Shown here: one piece after another, positions 8,201 to 18,052 of the stretch | Layout: the number at the start of each line of letters is the position of its first letter | Numbering within the stretch: the stretch's first letter is position 1 | Source: an uncultured Bacteroidales bacterium | GTDB lineage: Bacteria; Bacteroidota; Bacteroidia; Bacteroidales; Paludibacteraceae | Length of the DNA: 64,000 nucleotides | Assembly (NCBI GenBank): GCA_934728255.1 | Contig: CAKVEC010000010.1 | Span: 30,929 to 94,928, forward strand | Direction of reading: 5' to 3' | Notes under the pieces: model-generated | What the model saw: the letters and a program-made list of their open reading frames with translations, nothing else | What the model was told of the DNA's origin: nothing | Databases searched by the model: none | Translations under genes and position numbers: made by a program

Positions 8201-9490
8201 ATGAAAATAGCATTTACCACACTCGGTTGCAAACTTAATTTTGCGGAAAGCAGTGCGTTAGGCAAAGCCCTGACGCAACGTGGGCACGTGCGTGCCAAGC
8301 AAGGCGAAGAAGCGGACGTGTGCATTATCAACACCTGCTCCGTAACCGATGCCGCCGATCACAAAGACCGGCAGGCTATACACCGTATCCGCCGTCAGAA
8401 CCCGAATGCCATCCTTATTGTTACGGGCTGCTATGCCCAACTCAAACCCGGGGAGATAGCCGGGTTCCCCGAGGTGGATTATGTACTCGGGCAGGACGAG
8501 AAGTTTGCCATTCCCGACCTTGTGGAGCGGCTGGAACAACGCCCGCACGAAACCACCGTTCAGACCTCCGCTATCCGCGAAGTGGACGCTTTCCACGGTG
8601 CCTACTCCAAAGACGACCGCACGCGCTGTTTCCTGAAAGTACAGGACGGGTGCAACTATTTCTGCACCTACTGTACCATTCCGCTTGCCCGCGGCAAATC
8701 GCGCAACCCGAGCATCGCCTCGCTGGCGGACGAAGCCGCACACGCCGTACAAGAGGGAGCCAAAGAGATTGTCCTCACGGGCGTAAACATCGGCGATTTC
8801 GGACGCACTACGGGCGAAACGTTTATCGGTCTTTTGCGGGCGTTGGACACGCTGCCCACCGACCTGCAATACCGCATACGTATCTCCTCCTGCGAGCCGA
8901 ATCTGCTGAGCGACGAAGTTATCGACTTTGTAGCCCGGAGTCGCCATTTTGCACCGCATTTCCACATTCCCTTGCAGTCGGGCAGCAACGAGGTGCTGAA
9001 GATTATGCACCGCCGCTATACCCGCGAACTCTTCGCCGAGCGCGTGGAACATATCCGCCGCGTAATGCCCAATGCGTTTATCGGTGTGGATTGTATGGTG
9101 GGTGTGCGGGGCGAGACTGACGAATACTGGGCGGATTATCTGCAGTTTATTTCCGCTTTGCCGGTCAGTCAGTTGCATGTATTCACCTATTCGGAACGCG
9201 CGCACACGCGTATGCTTGAGATGGATTTGTATGTCGTGCCGCAGAAAGAGCGCGAACGCAGGAGCAAATTGCTGCACCAAGTGAGTGCCAACAAACTGGC
9301 GGATTTCTACCGCGCTCACGCAGGCGAACCCGCAACCGTACTTTGGGAGAGCAAACGCATCCGGGTATCGGACAACGAATATCGTATGGACGGCTTCACC
9401 GAGAACTATATCCGCATCTCCTGCCCCTATGACAAAAGCAAAATCAACACCTTTGAAAGGTTAATAATTCCTAACGATATTGCACCATAA
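8201..9490 (+). CDS. mtaB: tRNA (N6-threonylcarbamoyladenosine-37) methylthiotransferase MtaB
   Basis: A radical-SAM methylthiotransferase that adds an SCH3 group to t6A37 of ANN-decoding tRNAs. The UPF0004 domain cysteines are C10, C46 and C77. The radical-SAM triad is C151-x3-C155-x2-C158 (DGCNYFCTYC). LTGVNIGDFG, PLQSGSNEVLKIMHRRY and GVDCMVGVRGETDEYW follow, and a C-terminal TRAM-like region ends the 429-residue protein. The MKIAFTTLGCKLNFAES start is typical of the MtaB branch, not MiaB or RimO. It appears monocistronic. Confidence 0.93.
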   Translation: MKIAFTTLGCKLNFAESSALGKALTQRGHVRAKQGEEADVCIINTCSVTDAADHKDRQAIHRIRRQNPNAILIVTGCYAQLKPGEIAGFPEVDYVLGQDEKFAIPDLVERLEQRPHETTVQTSAIREVDAFHGAYSKDDRTRCFLKVQDGCNYFCTYCTIPLARGKSRNPSIASLADEAAHAVQEGAKEIVLTGVNIGDFGRTTGETFIGLLRALDTLPTDLQYRIRISSCEPNLLSDEVIDFVARSRHFAPHFHIPLQSGSNEVLKIMHRRYTRELFAERVEHIRRVMPNAFIGVDCMVGVRGETDEYWADYLQFISALPVSQLHVFTYSERAHTRMLEMDLYVVPQKERERRSKLLHQVSANKLADFYRAHAGEPATVLWESKRIRVSDNEYRMDGFTENYIRISCPYDKSKINTFERLIIPNDIAP

Positions 9491-9625
9491 AAACTCCGTG
9501 CCATTCAGCATAGGATGTGCTTAGGATGCGCATAGGATAGAAGGGGTTTACGCTCCGTTTCTTACAGTCTGTTTTTATTATATCTTAACAAAAGGGATTG
9601 GCAGAAATCCCTGTATTGTGTTTTT
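9491..9625 (+). other. mtaB-sulP spacer with short repeats and a hairpin
   Basis: Contains three near-repeats of the type TAGGATGYGC (about 9508-9540), a theme also seen near 59868 and 42845. A 7-bp hairpin (AGGGATT at 9593-9599 with AATCCCT at 9606-9612) lies 13 bp before the sulP ATG and could affect initiation. I found no -33/-7 promoter here. Confidence 0.45.
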
Positions 9626-11371
9626 ATGCAAAACTTTTTCTCATTCAAGGACGTGTTCCGTCCTAAACTCTTTACAGCGATGCGCGGCTACAACAAAGAG
9701 CGTTTCCTGCAAGATACCATTGCGGGTATCATTGTAGGCGTGGTTGCCATTCCGCTGGCAATCGCTTTCGGTATCTCGTCGGGCGTGGGTCCCACCGAGG
9801 GATTGATTACCGCCATTATTGCGGGGTTCATCATCTCGGCTCTCGGTGGCAGCAAAGTGCAGATCGGCGGTCCTACGGGTGCGTTCATCGTCATCATCTA
9901 TGGTATCATTCAGGAGCACGGACTCACGGGATTGCTCATTGCCACTATTATGGCAGGCATACTCCTTATTATTATGGGTTTATTCAAACTCGGCAGCGTG
10001 ATCAAGTTTGTCCCCTATCCCGTTATTGTGGGCTTCACGGCGGGTATTGCGCTGACTATTTTCACCACCCAGATGAATGACCTTTTCGGTCTCGGTATCA
10101 CCGATGCGCCCGCCGACTTTGTGCATAAATGGATTTGCTACGGACAGCATTGGCAGGACGTAAACTGGTGGGCGTTCGGTATCGGTATTCTCTCCATTCT
10201 GATTATCATCTTCACCCCGCGGCTTAGCAAAAAGATACCGGGGTCGCTTATCGCCATTATCGTGATGACTCTGGCGGCGTGGCTGCTGCGCAAGTATGCA
10301 GGCGTTACGAATCTGACCACTATTGCCGACCTCTACGAACTGCCCCACGGAATGCCGGCACCGCACCTGCCCACTATCGAATTGCAGGAGGGACAGACGC
10401 TGCTTATGCTCATTCAAGACCTCTTCCCTGCAGCGTTCACTATCGCTATGCTCGGTGCCATCGAATCGCTGCTGTCGGCTATGGTGGCAGATGGTGTGAT
10501 TGGTGACCAGCACAACTCCAACACCGAACTGATTGCACAAGGTATCGCCAATGTGGTCGTGCCGTTCTTTGGCGGTATTCCCGCTACGGGGGCTATCGCC
10601 CGCACGATGACCAATATCAACAACGGCGGTCGCACACCCGTGGCAGGTATCATCCATGCCATTGTACTGCTGCTCGTGCTGCTATTCCTCGGTACGCTTG
10701 TGGGTATGATACCGATGGCTTGCCTGGCTGGCGTATTGGTGATGGTCAGTTACAATATGTCGGGCTGGCGGTCGTTCCTGTGGCTCGCCAAAGCCCCGAA
10801 ATCGGACTTTATCGTGATGCTTGTTACCTTCGTGCTGACAGTCATCTTCAATCTCACTATCGCTATTGAGGTTGGACTGCTGCTGGCGGTCATCCTCTTT
10901 ATCAAGCGTACCAACGAGGCGACGGTTATCCGTACATTCTCCGACGAACTCGACCCGAGCAAAAACAACGACATCCGTCTCCATGGCGACGACCTCGAGA
11001 TGCTCCATATCCCACAACATACCGAGGTATATGAGATTGACGGTCCCTATTTCTTCGGTATTGCCAATAAGTTTGAAGATATTAGCCGCCGAATAGGTAT
11101 GGATGGACAGAAAGTGCGTATTATTCGTATGCGAAAGGTGTCATTTATCGATTCAACAGGTATTCACAACCTCGAGCAACTATACCTGCGCACTCAATCG
11201 TGTGGTATCCAATTAGTTCTGTCCGGCGTAAACCACCACGTTTTCCACGCTTTAGAAAAAGCGGGTGTAGTCAAACTCATCGGGCGCGAGAATATACGCG
11301 ACCATATCAACGGTGCCCTTGCCCGTGCTGCCGAAATAGTAGGCGAAGAGACACCCAAGCACCAAAAATAA
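9626..11371 (+). CDS. SulP family inorganic anion transporter with STAS domain
   Basis: A 581-residue inner-membrane anion transporter of the SLC26/SulP family, probably for sulfate or bicarbonate. The N-terminal PLAIAFGISSGVGPTEGL and IGGPTGAFIVII are family hallmarks. About 10-12 hydrophobic segments follow, including SLLSAMVADG and FGGIPATGAIARTMTN. The C-terminal cytoplasmic STAS domain (about 440-560) has FIDSTGIHNLEQLY, the region of the regulatory serine in anti-sigma antagonists. The exact ion cannot be told. A strong terminator follows. Confidence 0.92.
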   Translation: MQNFFSFKDVFRPKLFTAMRGYNKERFLQDTIAGIIVGVVAIPLAIAFGISSGVGPTEGLITAIIAGFIISALGGSKVQIGGPTGAFIVIIYGIIQEHGLTGLLIATIMAGILLIIMGLFKLGSVIKFVPYPVIVGFTAGIALTIFTTQMNDLFGLGITDAPADFVHKWICYGQHWQDVNWWAFGIGILSILIIIFTPRLSKKIPGSLIAIIVMTLAAWLLRKYAGVTNLTTIADLYELPHGMPAPHLPTIELQEGQTLLMLIQDLFPAAFTIAMLGAIESLLSAMVADGVIGDQHNSNTELIAQGIANVVVPFFGGIPATGAIARTMTNINNGGRTPVAGIIHAIVLLLVLLFLGTLVGMIPMACLAGVLVMVSYNMSGWRSFLWLAKAPKSDFIVMLVTFVLTVIFNLTIAIEVGLLLAVILFIKRTNEATVIRTFSDELDPSKNNDIRLHGDDLEMLHIPQHTEVYEIDGPYFFGIANKFEDISRRIGMDGQKVRIIRMRKVSFIDSTGIHNLEQLYLRTQSCGIQLVLSGVNHHVFHALEKAGVVKLIGRENIRDHINGALARAAEIVGEETPKHQK

Positions 11372-11407
11372 CTTTATTGAATAGTAGTTCAAAGGCAACA
11401 AATAATA

Positions 11408-11448
11408 AGAAAAAGGCTTCACATTTTATGAAATGCAAGCCTTTTTCT
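11408..11448 (+). terminator. Rho-independent terminator after the SulP gene
   Basis: A 12-bp perfect stem (AGAAAAAGGCTT at 11408-11419 with AAGCCTTTTTCT at 11437-11448) with a U-rich 3' arm, 37 bp after the sulP stop. Confidence 0.85.
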
Positions 11449-11455
11449 GTCTATA

Positions 11456-11487
11456 TTTGACGATATGCACTATTTTTTGTAACTTTG
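11456..11487 (+). promoter_or_regulatory. Promoter of the acyl-CoA ligase gene
   Basis: TTTG at 11456-11459, 20 bp, TAACTTTG at 11480-11487. It excludes a TTG start at 11485 (inside the box) and supports ATG 11515. Confidence 0.82.
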
Positions 11488-11514
11488 CAAATTGTTTATA
11501 CCAATCAGACTATT

Positions 11515-13422
11515 ATGAAAGAAAGATTGACTATTATCGACTTTGTCGAAAAATACACTGCGGAGTATGCCGACCACGTTTTCCTCCGCGAGAAAGTGGA
11601 CAATGTGTGGACGGAGACTACCTACCGTGAGACCCGCGAACAGGCACATGTGATAGGTGCCGGACTGATGGCTCTCGGTATGCAAAAAGGTGAGCGTGCC
11701 GCCCTCCTTTCGCAAGGACGCAACCTGTGGGTAACGGGCGAACTGGGTATTCTGTACGCCGGCGGCGTGAATGTACCGCTCAGTATCAAATTGGAGGAAG
11801 CAAGCGATTTGCTTTTCCGTATTCAGCACTCGGACGCACAATACATTATGACTTCGGAGCAGCAACTGCCCAAAATCCGCAAGATTCTGCCTGAATGCCC
11901 AAATGTGAAGTACGTCATCGTCTTCGACACCCTACCCGAGTATCAAGACCGCGAGATTTGCATTACCGATGTGATGGATAAAGGTCGTGCCTTGTTGGCA
12001 GCCGAACCCGAGAAATTCGTGGAACGATACAAATCTGTAGGTCCTGATGATTACGCCAATATCAGTTACACATCGGGTACCACGGCAGACCCGAAAGGCA
12101 TTCTGCTTACCCACCGCAACTATACCGCTAATGTAGAACAGGCACGCTCTATCATCGGCGTTGAGCCCGACGATGTGATGCTCATCATTCTGCCGCTTGA
12201 CCACTGCTTTGCACACGTGGCAGGTTTTTATACGATGATGTCCTACTGCGGCAGTATCGCTACCGTACCCGTCGGCAAGACGGCTCTGGCAACGCTCAAG
12301 AATATACCGCTCTCCATCAAAGAGGTACGCCCAATGGTGATGCTTTCCGTACCCGCACTGGCACGCAATTTCCGCAAGAGTATCGAGACAAGTATCAAGG
12401 CGAAAGGTGTATTTGTAGAAAAACTATACACCTTCGCACTCAACAATGCCATAAAATATAACAAGGAGTACTGGAACCGTGGCGGTTGCCAGGCATGGCG
12501 CAAGCCGCTTGTAAACCTGTTCGACAAATTGATCTTCAAGTCGGTGCGCGAAGGGTTCGGCGGACGAATGAAATTCTTTGTGGGCGGTGGTGCACTGCTT
12601 GATATTGAGTTGCAACGTTATTTCTGCGCAGTAGGTATGCCTATGTTCCAAGGATACGGTTTGAGCGAGGCGACACCTATCATCTGTGCCAACTCTACAG
12701 GACACGCCATCTTCGGTTCGAGTGGGCGCATCGTGTCCGACCTCGATTTGAGGATTTGCGATGCCGAAGGTAATATCGTACCCGATGGCGAGCGCGGCGA
12801 GATTGTTATCAAAGGCGAGAACGTGATGGCAGGTTATTGGAAGAATCCGGAGGCTACCGCTAAGACCATTGTGGACGGATGGTTGCACACGGGCGATATG
12901 GGATACGTAACGAAGAAACACCCCGGATACTTATGGGTGGTTGGTCGTTTCAAATCACTTCTCATCAGTGCCGACGGCGAGAAATACAGTCCCGAAGGCT
13001 TTGAAGACGGACTGACCGACGGCAGCAAGTACGTGGAGCAGGTAGTTTTGCACAATAACCAGAACCCATACACCATGGTGCTGATTGTCCCTGCCAAGGA
13101 AACATTGCGCGAATATGCCAAGTCGAAAGGGCTTGACCCGAAAACCGATGAGGGCAAACGGGTAATGCTCCAAAAGATACAGGACGAGATTGACTCTTAC
13201 CGCAAAGGCGGCAAGCATTTTGGCGAGTTCCCCGAGGTATGGTTGCCCAAAGCGGTGGCTGTACTGCCCGAAGCATTCACGGAGCAGAACCATATGGTAA
13301 ACTCTACGATGAAGATTGTCCGCGGAAAAGTGGAGCAACACTATCAGGACCGTATCGACTACGCTTATACTCCCGAGGGGCGCGACCTATTCAACCCGAA
13401 GAATATGGCTTCCCTCGACTAA
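11515..13422 (+). CDS. Long-chain fatty-acid--CoA ligase (AMP-forming)
   Basis: A 635-residue ANL-superfamily enzyme that activates fatty acids with ATP and CoA. Seen are the P-loop-like YTSGTTADPKGILLTH (about 184-199), GYGLSEATPIICANS, the A8 region GWLHTGDMGY, VVGRFKSLLISADGEKYSPE, and a catalytic Lys region near the C-terminus (NSTMKIVRGKV). The 110-residue segment between A5 and A8 is normal for the FadD/FACL class. It has its own promoter and terminator, so it is monocistronic. Chain-length preference is not readable. Confidence 0.9.
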   Translation: MKERLTIIDFVEKYTAEYADHVFLREKVDNVWTETTYRETREQAHVIGAGLMALGMQKGERAALLSQGRNLWVTGELGILYAGGVNVPLSIKLEEASDLLFRIQHSDAQYIMTSEQQLPKIRKILPECPNVKYVIVFDTLPEYQDREICITDVMDKGRALLAAEPEKFVERYKSVGPDDYANISYTSGTTADPKGILLTHRNYTANVEQARSIIGVEPDDVMLIILPLDHCFAHVAGFYTMMSYCGSIATVPVGKTALATLKNIPLSIKEVRPMVMLSVPALARNFRKSIETSIKAKGVFVEKLYTFALNNAIKYNKEYWNRGGCQAWRKPLVNLFDKLIFKSVREGFGGRMKFFVGGGALLDIELQRYFCAVGMPMFQGYGLSEATPIICANSTGHAIFGSSGRIVSDLDLRICDAEGNIVPDGERGEIVIKGENVMAGYWKNPEATAKTIVDGWLHTGDMGYVTKKHPGYLWVVGRFKSLLISADGEKYSPEGFEDGLTDGSKYVEQVVLHNNQNPYTMVLIVPAKETLREYAKSKGLDPKTDEGKRVMLQKIQDEIDSYRKGGKHFGEFPEVWLPKAVAVLPEAFTEQNHMVNSTMKIVRGKVEQHYQDRIDYAYTPEGRDLFNPKNMASLD

Positions 13423-13440
13423 GAAGAAAAGTGGACAAAC

Positions 13441-13476
13441 AAAAAGCAGACACCCGCAAGTGCCTGCTTTTTTTTA
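13441..13476 (+). terminator. Terminator between the acyl-CoA ligase and alkD-like genes
   Basis: AAAAAGCAG pairs with CTGCTTTTT, extended by CAC/GTG around a CCGCAA loop, followed by a run of T. The A-rich 5' arm means it can serve both converging genes. Confidence 0.85.
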
Positions 13477-13486
13477 TATTTTCTTA

Positions 13487-14173
13487 TCACCGAAGAGTCT
13501 TCAGGTAAGTCTTGTGGTCATCGCTGATACGGTAACTCTCCACTGCTTTTTGAATGGTCTTGCGGTGCATCCAATCGCAGAGGCGATGCTGCTCTATATA
13601 TGGTAAAGCGGCTTCGTACTGCTTTGCCAAGGCGGTAGCAAAATACCACGCTACCCCCATACGCACATAGTAGTGGTCGCTCTCTATGGAAGCCACACGT
13701 GCCAATAGTTCGGGGCGGAACAATTTGTCCAGAAAATGCGTCATCAGCATATTCACGCCAAAGCGGATGGTGTAGGGTTCGGTGCTTCCCACCCATTGCA
13801 GACAGTCGATCAGGAGCCTGTCGGGTTGTTGTTTGGCGGCAATGCGGAAAGCCCGCGGTTGCACAAGGTCGCACGTAGCCCAGTTGTCCACAAAGGGCAA
13901 CCATTGGTTCAATAGCGCAATGGTCTTGTCGTAGTCTTTCTCCTCACAGAGAATCAAACCATGCAGAGTATTCTCGTCGTAGTACTCGTGCGGAAGGGTG
14001 CGCATAAACGCCTCTATACCGGGGTGTTTGGCAAGTTGCTTTGCCAGACGGCGCATAGCAGGCATACGCACGCCTATGATTTTCTCCGGTGGCAACGTGG
14101 GTATCAGACTGCTATGAAACTGCCGGTACTGCTTGTCTTGCAATGCAAAGAGTTGCTGTTGTATTTCGGTCAT
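13487..14173 (-). CDS. DNA alkylation repair protein (AlkD-like HEAT-repeat glycosylase)
   Basis: A 228-residue all-helical protein of the AlkC/AlkD family, which excise alkylated bases such as 3- and 7-alkylpurines. GVRMPAMRRLAKQLAK near the start, DNWATCDLVQPRAF (the Trp/Asp region of the active cleft), PYTIRFGVNMLMTHF and YYVRMGVAWYFATAL are the recurring segments. I choose ATG 14173 (MTEIQQQLFALQ) because an upstream extension to 14251 has no family similarity. Confidence 0.85.
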   Translation of the reverse strand: MTEIQQQLFALQDKQYRQFHSSLIPTLPPEKIIGVRMPAMRRLAKQLAKHPGIEAFMRTLPHEYYDENTLHGLILCEEKDYDKTIALLNQWLPFVDNWATCDLVQPRAFRIAAKQQPDRLLIDCLQWVGSTEPYTIRFGVNMLMTHFLDKLFRPELLARVASIESDHYYVRMGVAWYFATALAKQYEAALPYIEQHRLCDWMHRKTIQKAVESYRISDDHKTYLKTLR

Positions 14174-14364
14174 AAAACGGCTTATCCTTAGGGAAAGAAC
14201 AGGGAATATATAAACAAACGTGAGTTCGAAATAAAGGCTCCTATGCCGCAAGCGGCAAGAAATCTAAGTAAATCGTTGTTCTTGCAGCCATAAATTGCAA
14301 TAAATCTTATTCACCTACGGCGGCAAAGTGAAACAATTAGGCTATATCGAACCGGCGTTAAACA
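14174..14364. other. Intergenic, no gene seen
   Basis: Spacer between two minus-strand genes. It holds a AAAACGGCTTATCCT stretch that matches part of the dispersed repeats at 18053 and 39829. No complete promoter was found. Confidence 0.4.
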
Positions 14365-14403
14365 GAAGAGGTTGCCTAACATACATTAGACAGCCTCTTT
14401 TTT
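14365..14403 (-). terminator. Hairpin downstream of the M3 peptidase gene
   Basis: AAGAGGTTG..CTAA pairs with TTAG..CAGCCTCTT. The T tract is on the plus strand only, so function as a minus-strand terminator is less certain. Confidence 0.5.
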
Positions 14404-14419
14404 GTATGGATATATGCGT

Positions 14420-16582
14420 TTACTTGATGGTGATGGCTTTGATACCATCGCGCTCAAGAAGGGCATTGATGGTGGGTTCGCCGCCGCGGAAACGTTTGTA
14501 CAAGTCCATTGCGGGTTCGGTACCGCCACGCTCCAAGATGTTCTTGCGGAAGAGTTCCGCCGACTTCTTGTCGAAGATCGTACCGCCCTTCTTCTCAGCA
14601 GCCGCCTTGAATACGGAGAATGCGTCTGCATCAAGCAATTCTGACCATTTGTAACTGTAGTAGCCTGCTGCGTATCCGCCCGAGAAAATATGGGTAAAAG
14701 CAGTCTCCATCTGTGTGCCGCATACGTTGGGTACTACGCGTACCTGTTCCATAGCGTCGTTGCCGAACTTGATAACCGCCTCCTCGGTAGTAAGGTCGGC
14801 AGGTACGGTGAAAGGCTCGGTAAGCGTATGCCAAGCCATATCGAGATAGCCGAATGAGAGTTGGCGCACGCAAGCATACGCTGCATGATAGTTGTTGGAA
14901 GCCTTGATCTTGTCAATCAGTTCTTGTGGCATCTTCTCGCCGGTCTGATAGTGCTTGGCAAAGGTGTCGAGGAACTCTTTCTCGCCGAGGAAGTTCTCGT
15001 TGAACTGCGAAGGCAACTCTACGAAATCGCGCGGCACGCTGGTGCCCGACAGAGCCGAGTATTGGCAGCGGGTGAGCATACCATGCAAGCCGTGTCCGAA
15101 CTCGTGGAGGAAAGTCTCCACCTCATCGTATGTGAAGAGAGCCGGTTTGTCGGCTGTGGGGCGGGTAAAGTTCATCACATTGACGATATGCGGACGGTGG
15201 TCGGTTTTGCCGTCGCGGTATTGCGGCTGGAAATCGTTCATCCATGCACCGCCGCGCTTGCCGTCCCGCGGGTGGAAGTCGGCATAGTAAACCGCCAGGT
15301 ATTTGCCCTTTTCGTCAAACACCTCGTAGGCTTTCACTTCGGGGTTGTAAACGGGGATGTTCTTGTTCTCTTTGAAGGTAATGCCGTAGAGACGTTTTGC
15401 CAAACCGAAGACACCTTGGATAACCGCCTCTTTCTCAAAGTACGGACGGAGGTCATCATCGGAGATGGCGTATTTCTCGTTTTTCAGTTTCTTGGAATAG
15501 TAACTCCAGTCCCATGGTTGGATGGTGGCATAGAAACCGTGTGCGGTAGCGAACTGCTGCAGTTCTTCCACTTCGGCACGTGCGGCGGGCATATAACTGT
15601 CGCGTAGTTGGTCAAGCAACTGATAGACCTTTTCGGGGGTTTCCGCCATCGTCTTGTGGAGCGATTTCTCGGCGTAGGTCTTTTTGCCAAACAGGTTGGC
15701 AAGAGCCAAACGGGTATTTACAATGTCAATGATAACCTGCGTGTTGTCGTACTCGCCGCCGATACAACGGCTGTTGTAGGCGGTGTACAACTCACGACGG
15801 ATGTCACGGTTGTCCAAATCCTGCATTACGGGAATATAAGTGGTGGGTTTGAGGTTGAGCAACCAGCCTTCCAGCCCTTTCTTCTCAGCGTTGTCGCGCA
15901 GGATAGCCTTGGTGTCGTCGTTCAGACCGGCAAGCAGCGACTCGTCGGTAAGGAGCATAGACCATGCATTCGTGGCACGGAGCACGTTCTGCCCGTAGAG
16001 AAGGGTCAGTTGGCTCAGTTTGGAGGACAACTCGCGGTAGGTCTCCTTGTCCTCGGGACTTAGGTTAGCCCCGTTGTTGGCAAACGACTCATAGATGTCG
16101 TCCAACAGTTTGGCTTGCTCTTTGGTCAGTTTGAGTTTGTCTTTCTGGTCGTACACGGCCTTGATTCGTTTGAAAAGTCCCTCGTTGAGACGGATGTTTG
16201 CCGAGTACTCCGACATCTTGGGGGTCAGTGCTGTCTCAATGCTGTCAAGGGTTTCGTTGGTGTCCGAGTTGGTCAGGTTGTAGAAGCACCCTGCTACGAG
16301 CGAGAGCAGATGACCCGACTTCTCGTACGCCTCGATGGTGTTCTTGTAGGTCGGGGCTTCAGGGTTGTTTACGATTGCATCAATCTCTGCCAATCCCTGG
16401 CGCATACCCTCCTCAAAAGCGGGCATATAATGCTCCGGGCGGATCTCGTTGAAGGGATATGTACCGTGTGGCGTTTTCCATTCTTTCTCGTGGAAGAACG
16501 GATTGTCTGCATTAGCAGCAGGGGCAGCCATAGCCGCCAAAGTTGTTCCGGCAATAGCCATAGTCATCAGTAGTTTTTTCAT
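14420..16582 (-). CDS. dcp: M3 family metallopeptidase (peptidyl-dipeptidase Dcp-like), secreted
   Basis: A 720-residue zinc peptidase of the thimet-oligopeptidase family. The metal site is HEFGHGLHGML (HExxH), with the third ligand expected ~25 residues on (VPRDFVELPSQFNENF). A signal peptide (MKKLLMTMAIAGTTLAAMAAPA) indicates export to the periplasm, where Dcp enzymes remove dipeptides from the C-termini of short peptides. GTEPAMDLYKRFRGGEPTI near the end is typical of Dcp. It is probably co-transcribed with the upstream T9SS gene (36 bp gap, same strand). Confidence 0.92.
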   Translation of the reverse strand: MKKLLMTMAIAGTTLAAMAAPAANADNPFFHEKEWKTPHGTYPFNEIRPEHYMPAFEEGMRQGLAEIDAIVNNPEAPTYKNTIEAYEKSGHLLSLVAGCFYNLTNSDTNETLDSIETALTPKMSEYSANIRLNEGLFKRIKAVYDQKDKLKLTKEQAKLLDDIYESFANNGANLSPEDKETYRELSSKLSQLTLLYGQNVLRATNAWSMLLTDESLLAGLNDDTKAILRDNAEKKGLEGWLLNLKPTTYIPVMQDLDNRDIRRELYTAYNSRCIGGEYDNTQVIIDIVNTRLALANLFGKKTYAEKSLHKTMAETPEKVYQLLDQLRDSYMPAARAEVEELQQFATAHGFYATIQPWDWSYYSKKLKNEKYAISDDDLRPYFEKEAVIQGVFGLAKRLYGITFKENKNIPVYNPEVKAYEVFDEKGKYLAVYYADFHPRDGKRGGAWMNDFQPQYRDGKTDHRPHIVNVMNFTRPTADKPALFTYDEVETFLHEFGHGLHGMLTRCQYSALSGTSVPRDFVELPSQFNENFLGEKEFLDTFAKHYQTGEKMPQELIDKIKASNNYHAAYACVRQLSFGYLDMAWHTLTEPFTVPADLTTEEAVIKFGNDAMEQVRVVPNVCGTQMETAFTHIFSGGYAAGYYSYKWSELLDADAFSVFKAAAEKKGGTIFDKKSAELFRKNILERGGTEPAMDLYKRFRGGEPTINALLERDGIKAITIK

Positions 16583-16618
16583 ATTGATTGTATATTGTTT
16601 ATCAAATCGTCCAAAAGA

Positions 16619-17950
16619 TTATTTCCCTCGGATGAGGTTGATGTCGCCGGAGAGTTGATAGATACCTATGGCGGCATCGGAGGCGTTGTTCTTGGCTTTG
16701 GTGTATTTGATTTTGGAGGTGTATCGCGCATTGGGGGCGGCATCGGTGCCCAAAGCCCGGATGACATAGAAATAGGCTCCCTCGGCAGCAGGGCGACCGT
16801 TGATAGTGCCGTCCCAACCTTTGGCAGGGTCTGTCCATTCATAGACCAGTTTGCCCCAACGGTTATACACCCAACAATGGAATTCTTTGATAGAACGGTA
16901 CAGCACGCGGAACTCGTCGTTCTTGCCGTCCCCATTGGGGGTGAATACATTCGGAACTAATAGTTGCGATTCGCTGACGGCGATGGTTACCTCGGTAGAA
17001 TCCTGCTCGCAATCGGGGTCTTCCGTATCCTGACAAGGGCATGTGGCATTGCTGATAGTGCTGACCACGCGGTACGAACCTGGTTCGCTGAATGTGTAGC
17101 GGTGCTCTTCGTCGGTGCGGGTAACAATCAGTTGTGTACCCTTGTAGATAGTCCACGAGAAATAATCCACGGCTGGCGTGGGGTTGGCTTTGAAAAGCAC
17201 ATCTATTGGCGCAGAGCCGGTCAGAACGGAAGCATCGGTAGGTCTGTCCACTTCGTTTTCCATTTCCGTACCACGGACTGTGGTCTGCGTGGTGGGCATA
17301 GACTTGACCGCTATGGGGTTAGTCAAAGTGATACAAACAGAATCCTGCTCCAAGCCGAGTTGTGCGGCTATAGGTTCGTAGCACAAGCAGATGTCGGTTG
17401 CCTTATAGATAGCAGGCAGGGTATATTCGCCGAGATGAAAAGTTTGGTCGGAAAGCACGACCGCCGAGTCCTGCCATTGCAGGTCTGTCGAGTTCCAACC
17501 GAGGTCAGTGTATGACATGGAACACGTGCGCGGGAGTGTGCGCATACCCGCAGGCGAGCGGTAGGTCATCTCCGGTAGCGTACCCGATACGGTCAGCGAT
17601 GTATTGCGGCAGTAGGGGGTTACTTCCAAAGCAATGTCCTGCGGACGATAGTCGGCATAGGAGAAAACGTAGAAATAGTCGCGTGTACCGCCTGTTTCCA
17701 CATAGTATCCGCCATTGTCGAGGAATACATCTGCCGTATTGGATTGTGCCAAAGTACCGTCGGTTTTGTACCAATCGACGGGCGTACCATCCTTGGTGCG
17801 CATAGCGATTTCTTCGGCAAAGACAAATATGGTATCACCTTGATTGACAGTCTGTATTGCCGTGCCGACGCACTCCACACGGAGGGCAAAACCCGGAACG
17901 GAAAGAAGCAACAACAGACCGGATATAGATTTTCGAATATATTCAAACAT
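16619..17950 (-). CDS. Secreted protein with gliding-motility-type (T9SS type B) C-terminal sorting domain
   Basis: A 443-residue protein. It begins with a hydrophobic signal (ISGLLLLLSVPGFALR). The middle has repetitive beta-rich modules, including a PKD-like segment (PIDVLFKANPTPAVDYFSWTI). The last ~90 residues are the CHU_C domain: VPNVFTPNGDGKNDEFRVL, then VYNRWGKLVYE and GWDGTINGRPAAEGAYFYVI. That domain directs export through the type IX system and surface attachment. No enzymatic domain is visible, so it is probably a structural or adhesive surface protein. Promoter at 17975-18006. Confidence 0.9.
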   Translation of the reverse strand: MFEYIRKSISGLLLLLSVPGFALRVECVGTAIQTVNQGDTIFVFAEEIAMRTKDGTPVDWYKTDGTLAQSNTADVFLDNGGYYVETGGTRDYFYVFSYADYRPQDIALEVTPYCRNTSLTVSGTLPEMTYRSPAGMRTLPRTCSMSYTDLGWNSTDLQWQDSAVVLSDQTFHLGEYTLPAIYKATDICLCYEPIAAQLGLEQDSVCITLTNPIAVKSMPTTQTTVRGTEMENEVDRPTDASVLTGSAPIDVLFKANPTPAVDYFSWTIYKGTQLIVTRTDEEHRYTFSEPGSYRVVSTISNATCPCQDTEDPDCEQDSTEVTIAVSESQLLVPNVFTPNGDGKNDEFRVLYRSIKEFHCWVYNRWGKLVYEWTDPAKGWDGTINGRPAAEGAYFYVIRALGTDAAPNARYTSKIKYTKAKNNASDAAIGIYQLSGDINLIRGK

Positions 17951-17974
17951 ACCTAATATACCATTTTACGTGTG

Positions 17975-18006
17975 CAAAGGTACAACAAAAAAGCCATAAT
18001 TGCAAG
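17975..18006 (-). promoter_or_regulatory. Promoter of the T9SS-sorted protein gene
   Basis: On the minus strand, CTTG (18006-18003), 20 bp, TACCTTTG (17982-17975), 24 bp from the ATG. Confidence 0.78.
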
Positions 18007-18052
18007 TATTGGACAAAAAACACTATCAAAGAGGGATAATATGTAATGAAAA

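Noticed and set aside
8258..9319. 353-residue open frame antisense to mtaB
   Set aside because: It is the mirror of a clear radical-SAM gene, has no promoter and no motif. Long antisense frames are a by-product of the codon use of the real gene.
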